Of a stretch of 5,194 nucleotides of DNA, positions 4,785 to 5,194 are shown piece after piece. The notes beneath the pieces were generated by a model. The model ran no database searches. It saw only the letters and a list, made by a program, of their open reading frames with translations, and was not told the origin of the DNA. Both the position numbers and the translations under genes were made by a program. Source of the stretch: Verrucomicrobiales bacterium (GTDB lineage Bacteria; Verrucomicrobiota; Verrucomicrobiia; Limisphaerales; UBA1100); assembly GCA_002724615.1 (NCBI GenBank), contig PBPF01000009.1, positions 1 to 5,194 of the forward strand, in the 5' to 3' direction. Numbering within the stretch: position 1 is the first letter of the stretch; every line of letters starts with the position of its first letter.

Positions 4785-5194
4785 GTGACGGACGACAATC
4801 CAAGAGTGCCCGAGGCACTCGACATCCCCGAGGACATGCGCGTGCCGTCAATGGAATTTGGGCGACTGGTGGCCACTTCCGGCAAGTCGGCCTGCGCTTG
4901 GGCGTTGGTGGTGGTGGGAGTGATATTTGCCATTTCACTGGTGACGGCGCTGCAGCGCGGACTGGATGCGGAATTGGCCATTCTCATGGGACTGGCGCTT
5001 ATCTCGTTGGCGGCGGTTTGGATTTACAACTTTGTGGGCGTGCTCATGGCCGCGGGCACGCCGCGCCAGCGCTGGCTGGTGGTGCCCACTCTGGCCATCA
5101 TGCTTCCATACCTTCTGGGTTTTTACCTCGCCGCCTATCGTGGGTTGTGGCACCTGCTGGAAACCGCGCGGGCATTCACTTGGCAGGAGTTTGC
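4785..5194 (+). CDS. Unrecognised membrane protein, N-terminal part (partial, runs off right edge)
   Basis: A frame opens at GTG 4785, 9 nt after the nucleotidyltransferase stop, and stays open for 136 codons to the window edge. The first 35 residues are polar and acidic (TDDNPRVPEALDIPED at 2-17). Three hydrophobic segments follow, at about 38-56, 63-89 and 97-118, joined by short loops, the second with basic residues (TPRQR, 92-96). I know no family with this pattern, and no catalytic motif is visible in the part present. ATG 4836 and ATG 4851 are alternative starts that would shorten the soluble N-terminus. There is no convincing Shine-Dalgarno before GTG 4785, and the GAGGA before ATG 4836 is too close. 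Close spacing suggests the same transcript as the nucleotidyltransferase, which makes this a candidate extra membrane component of the pathway; that is inference from position only. Confidence 0.65.
   Translation, partial: MTDDNPRVPEALDIPEDMRVPSMEFGRLVATSGKSACAWALVVVGVIFAISLVTALQRGLDAELAILMGLALISLAAVWIYNFVGVLMAAGTPRQRWLVVPTLAIMLPYLLGFYLAAYRGLWHLLETARAFTWQEF
4804..4820 (+). other. Perfect 7-bp hairpin near the start of the downstream membrane protein gene
   Basis: GAGTGCC (4804-4810), a CGA loop (4811-4813) and GGCACTC (4814-4820) form a perfect, GC-rich stem-loop beginning about 20 nt inside the GTG 4785 frame and 29 nt after the nucleotidyltransferase stop. No T-run follows. It could reduce translation from GTG 4785. 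If the true start is ATG 4836 or 4851, it would lie in the 5' leader between the two genes. Confidence 0.5.

Noticed and set aside
1..5194. tRNA or rRNA genes, CRISPR arrays, insertion sequences or attachment sites
   Set aside because: I saw no regularly spaced repeats, transposase motifs, terminal inverted repeats or tRNA-like cloverleaf sequence while reading both strands by eye.

Overview
The window reads as part of a bacterial chromosome with moderately high GC. Coding is dense and mostly on the + strand. I suspect a Gram-negative lineage of the Verrucomicrobiota/PVC type, but this rests only on gene style and the look of the partial minus-strand gene, so treat it as a weak guess.

Layout. 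Positions 1-174 (minus strand) hold the first 58 codons of a gene that runs off the left edge. Its N-terminus resembles AddB/RexB-type recombination nuclease proteins. Positions 175-309 are a divergent intergenic region and the likely promoter zone. A + strand gene run then fills the rest: an iron-type alcohol dehydrogenase resembling phosphonoacetaldehyde reductases (310-1470); a CDP-alcohol phosphatidyltransferase with a complete catalytic signature and an extra N-terminal domain (1575-2717); a polytopic membrane protein of the LPG-synthase-TM / UPF0104 'flippase-like' family, which overlaps the previous gene by 4 nt (2714-3799); a 52-codon small ORF (3856-4014); a LicC/PntC-like nucleotidyltransferase, which overlaps the small ORF by 4 nt (4011-4775); and, 9 nt later, the start of an unrecognised protein with three predicted membrane helices that runs off the right edge (4785-5194).

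How the genes may work together (inference). The set suits making a polar-head-group donor and attaching it to a membrane lipid or polyprenol-like acceptor. The dehydrogenase would reduce phosphonoacetaldehyde to 2-hydroxyethylphosphonate. The soluble nucleotidyltransferase would activate a phosphonate or phosphate alcohol as a CMP derivative. The CDP-alcohol phosphatidyltransferase would move that group, with loss of CMP, onto a membrane acceptor. The UPF0104-type protein could translocate or otherwise handle the product. This would be a hydroxyethylphosphonolipid, or a related phosphonate-decorated membrane component. The phosphonate-defining enzymes (PEP mutase and phosphonopyruvate decarboxylase) are not in the window, so the phosphonate assignment depends on the dehydrogenase subfamily and on genes outside this view.
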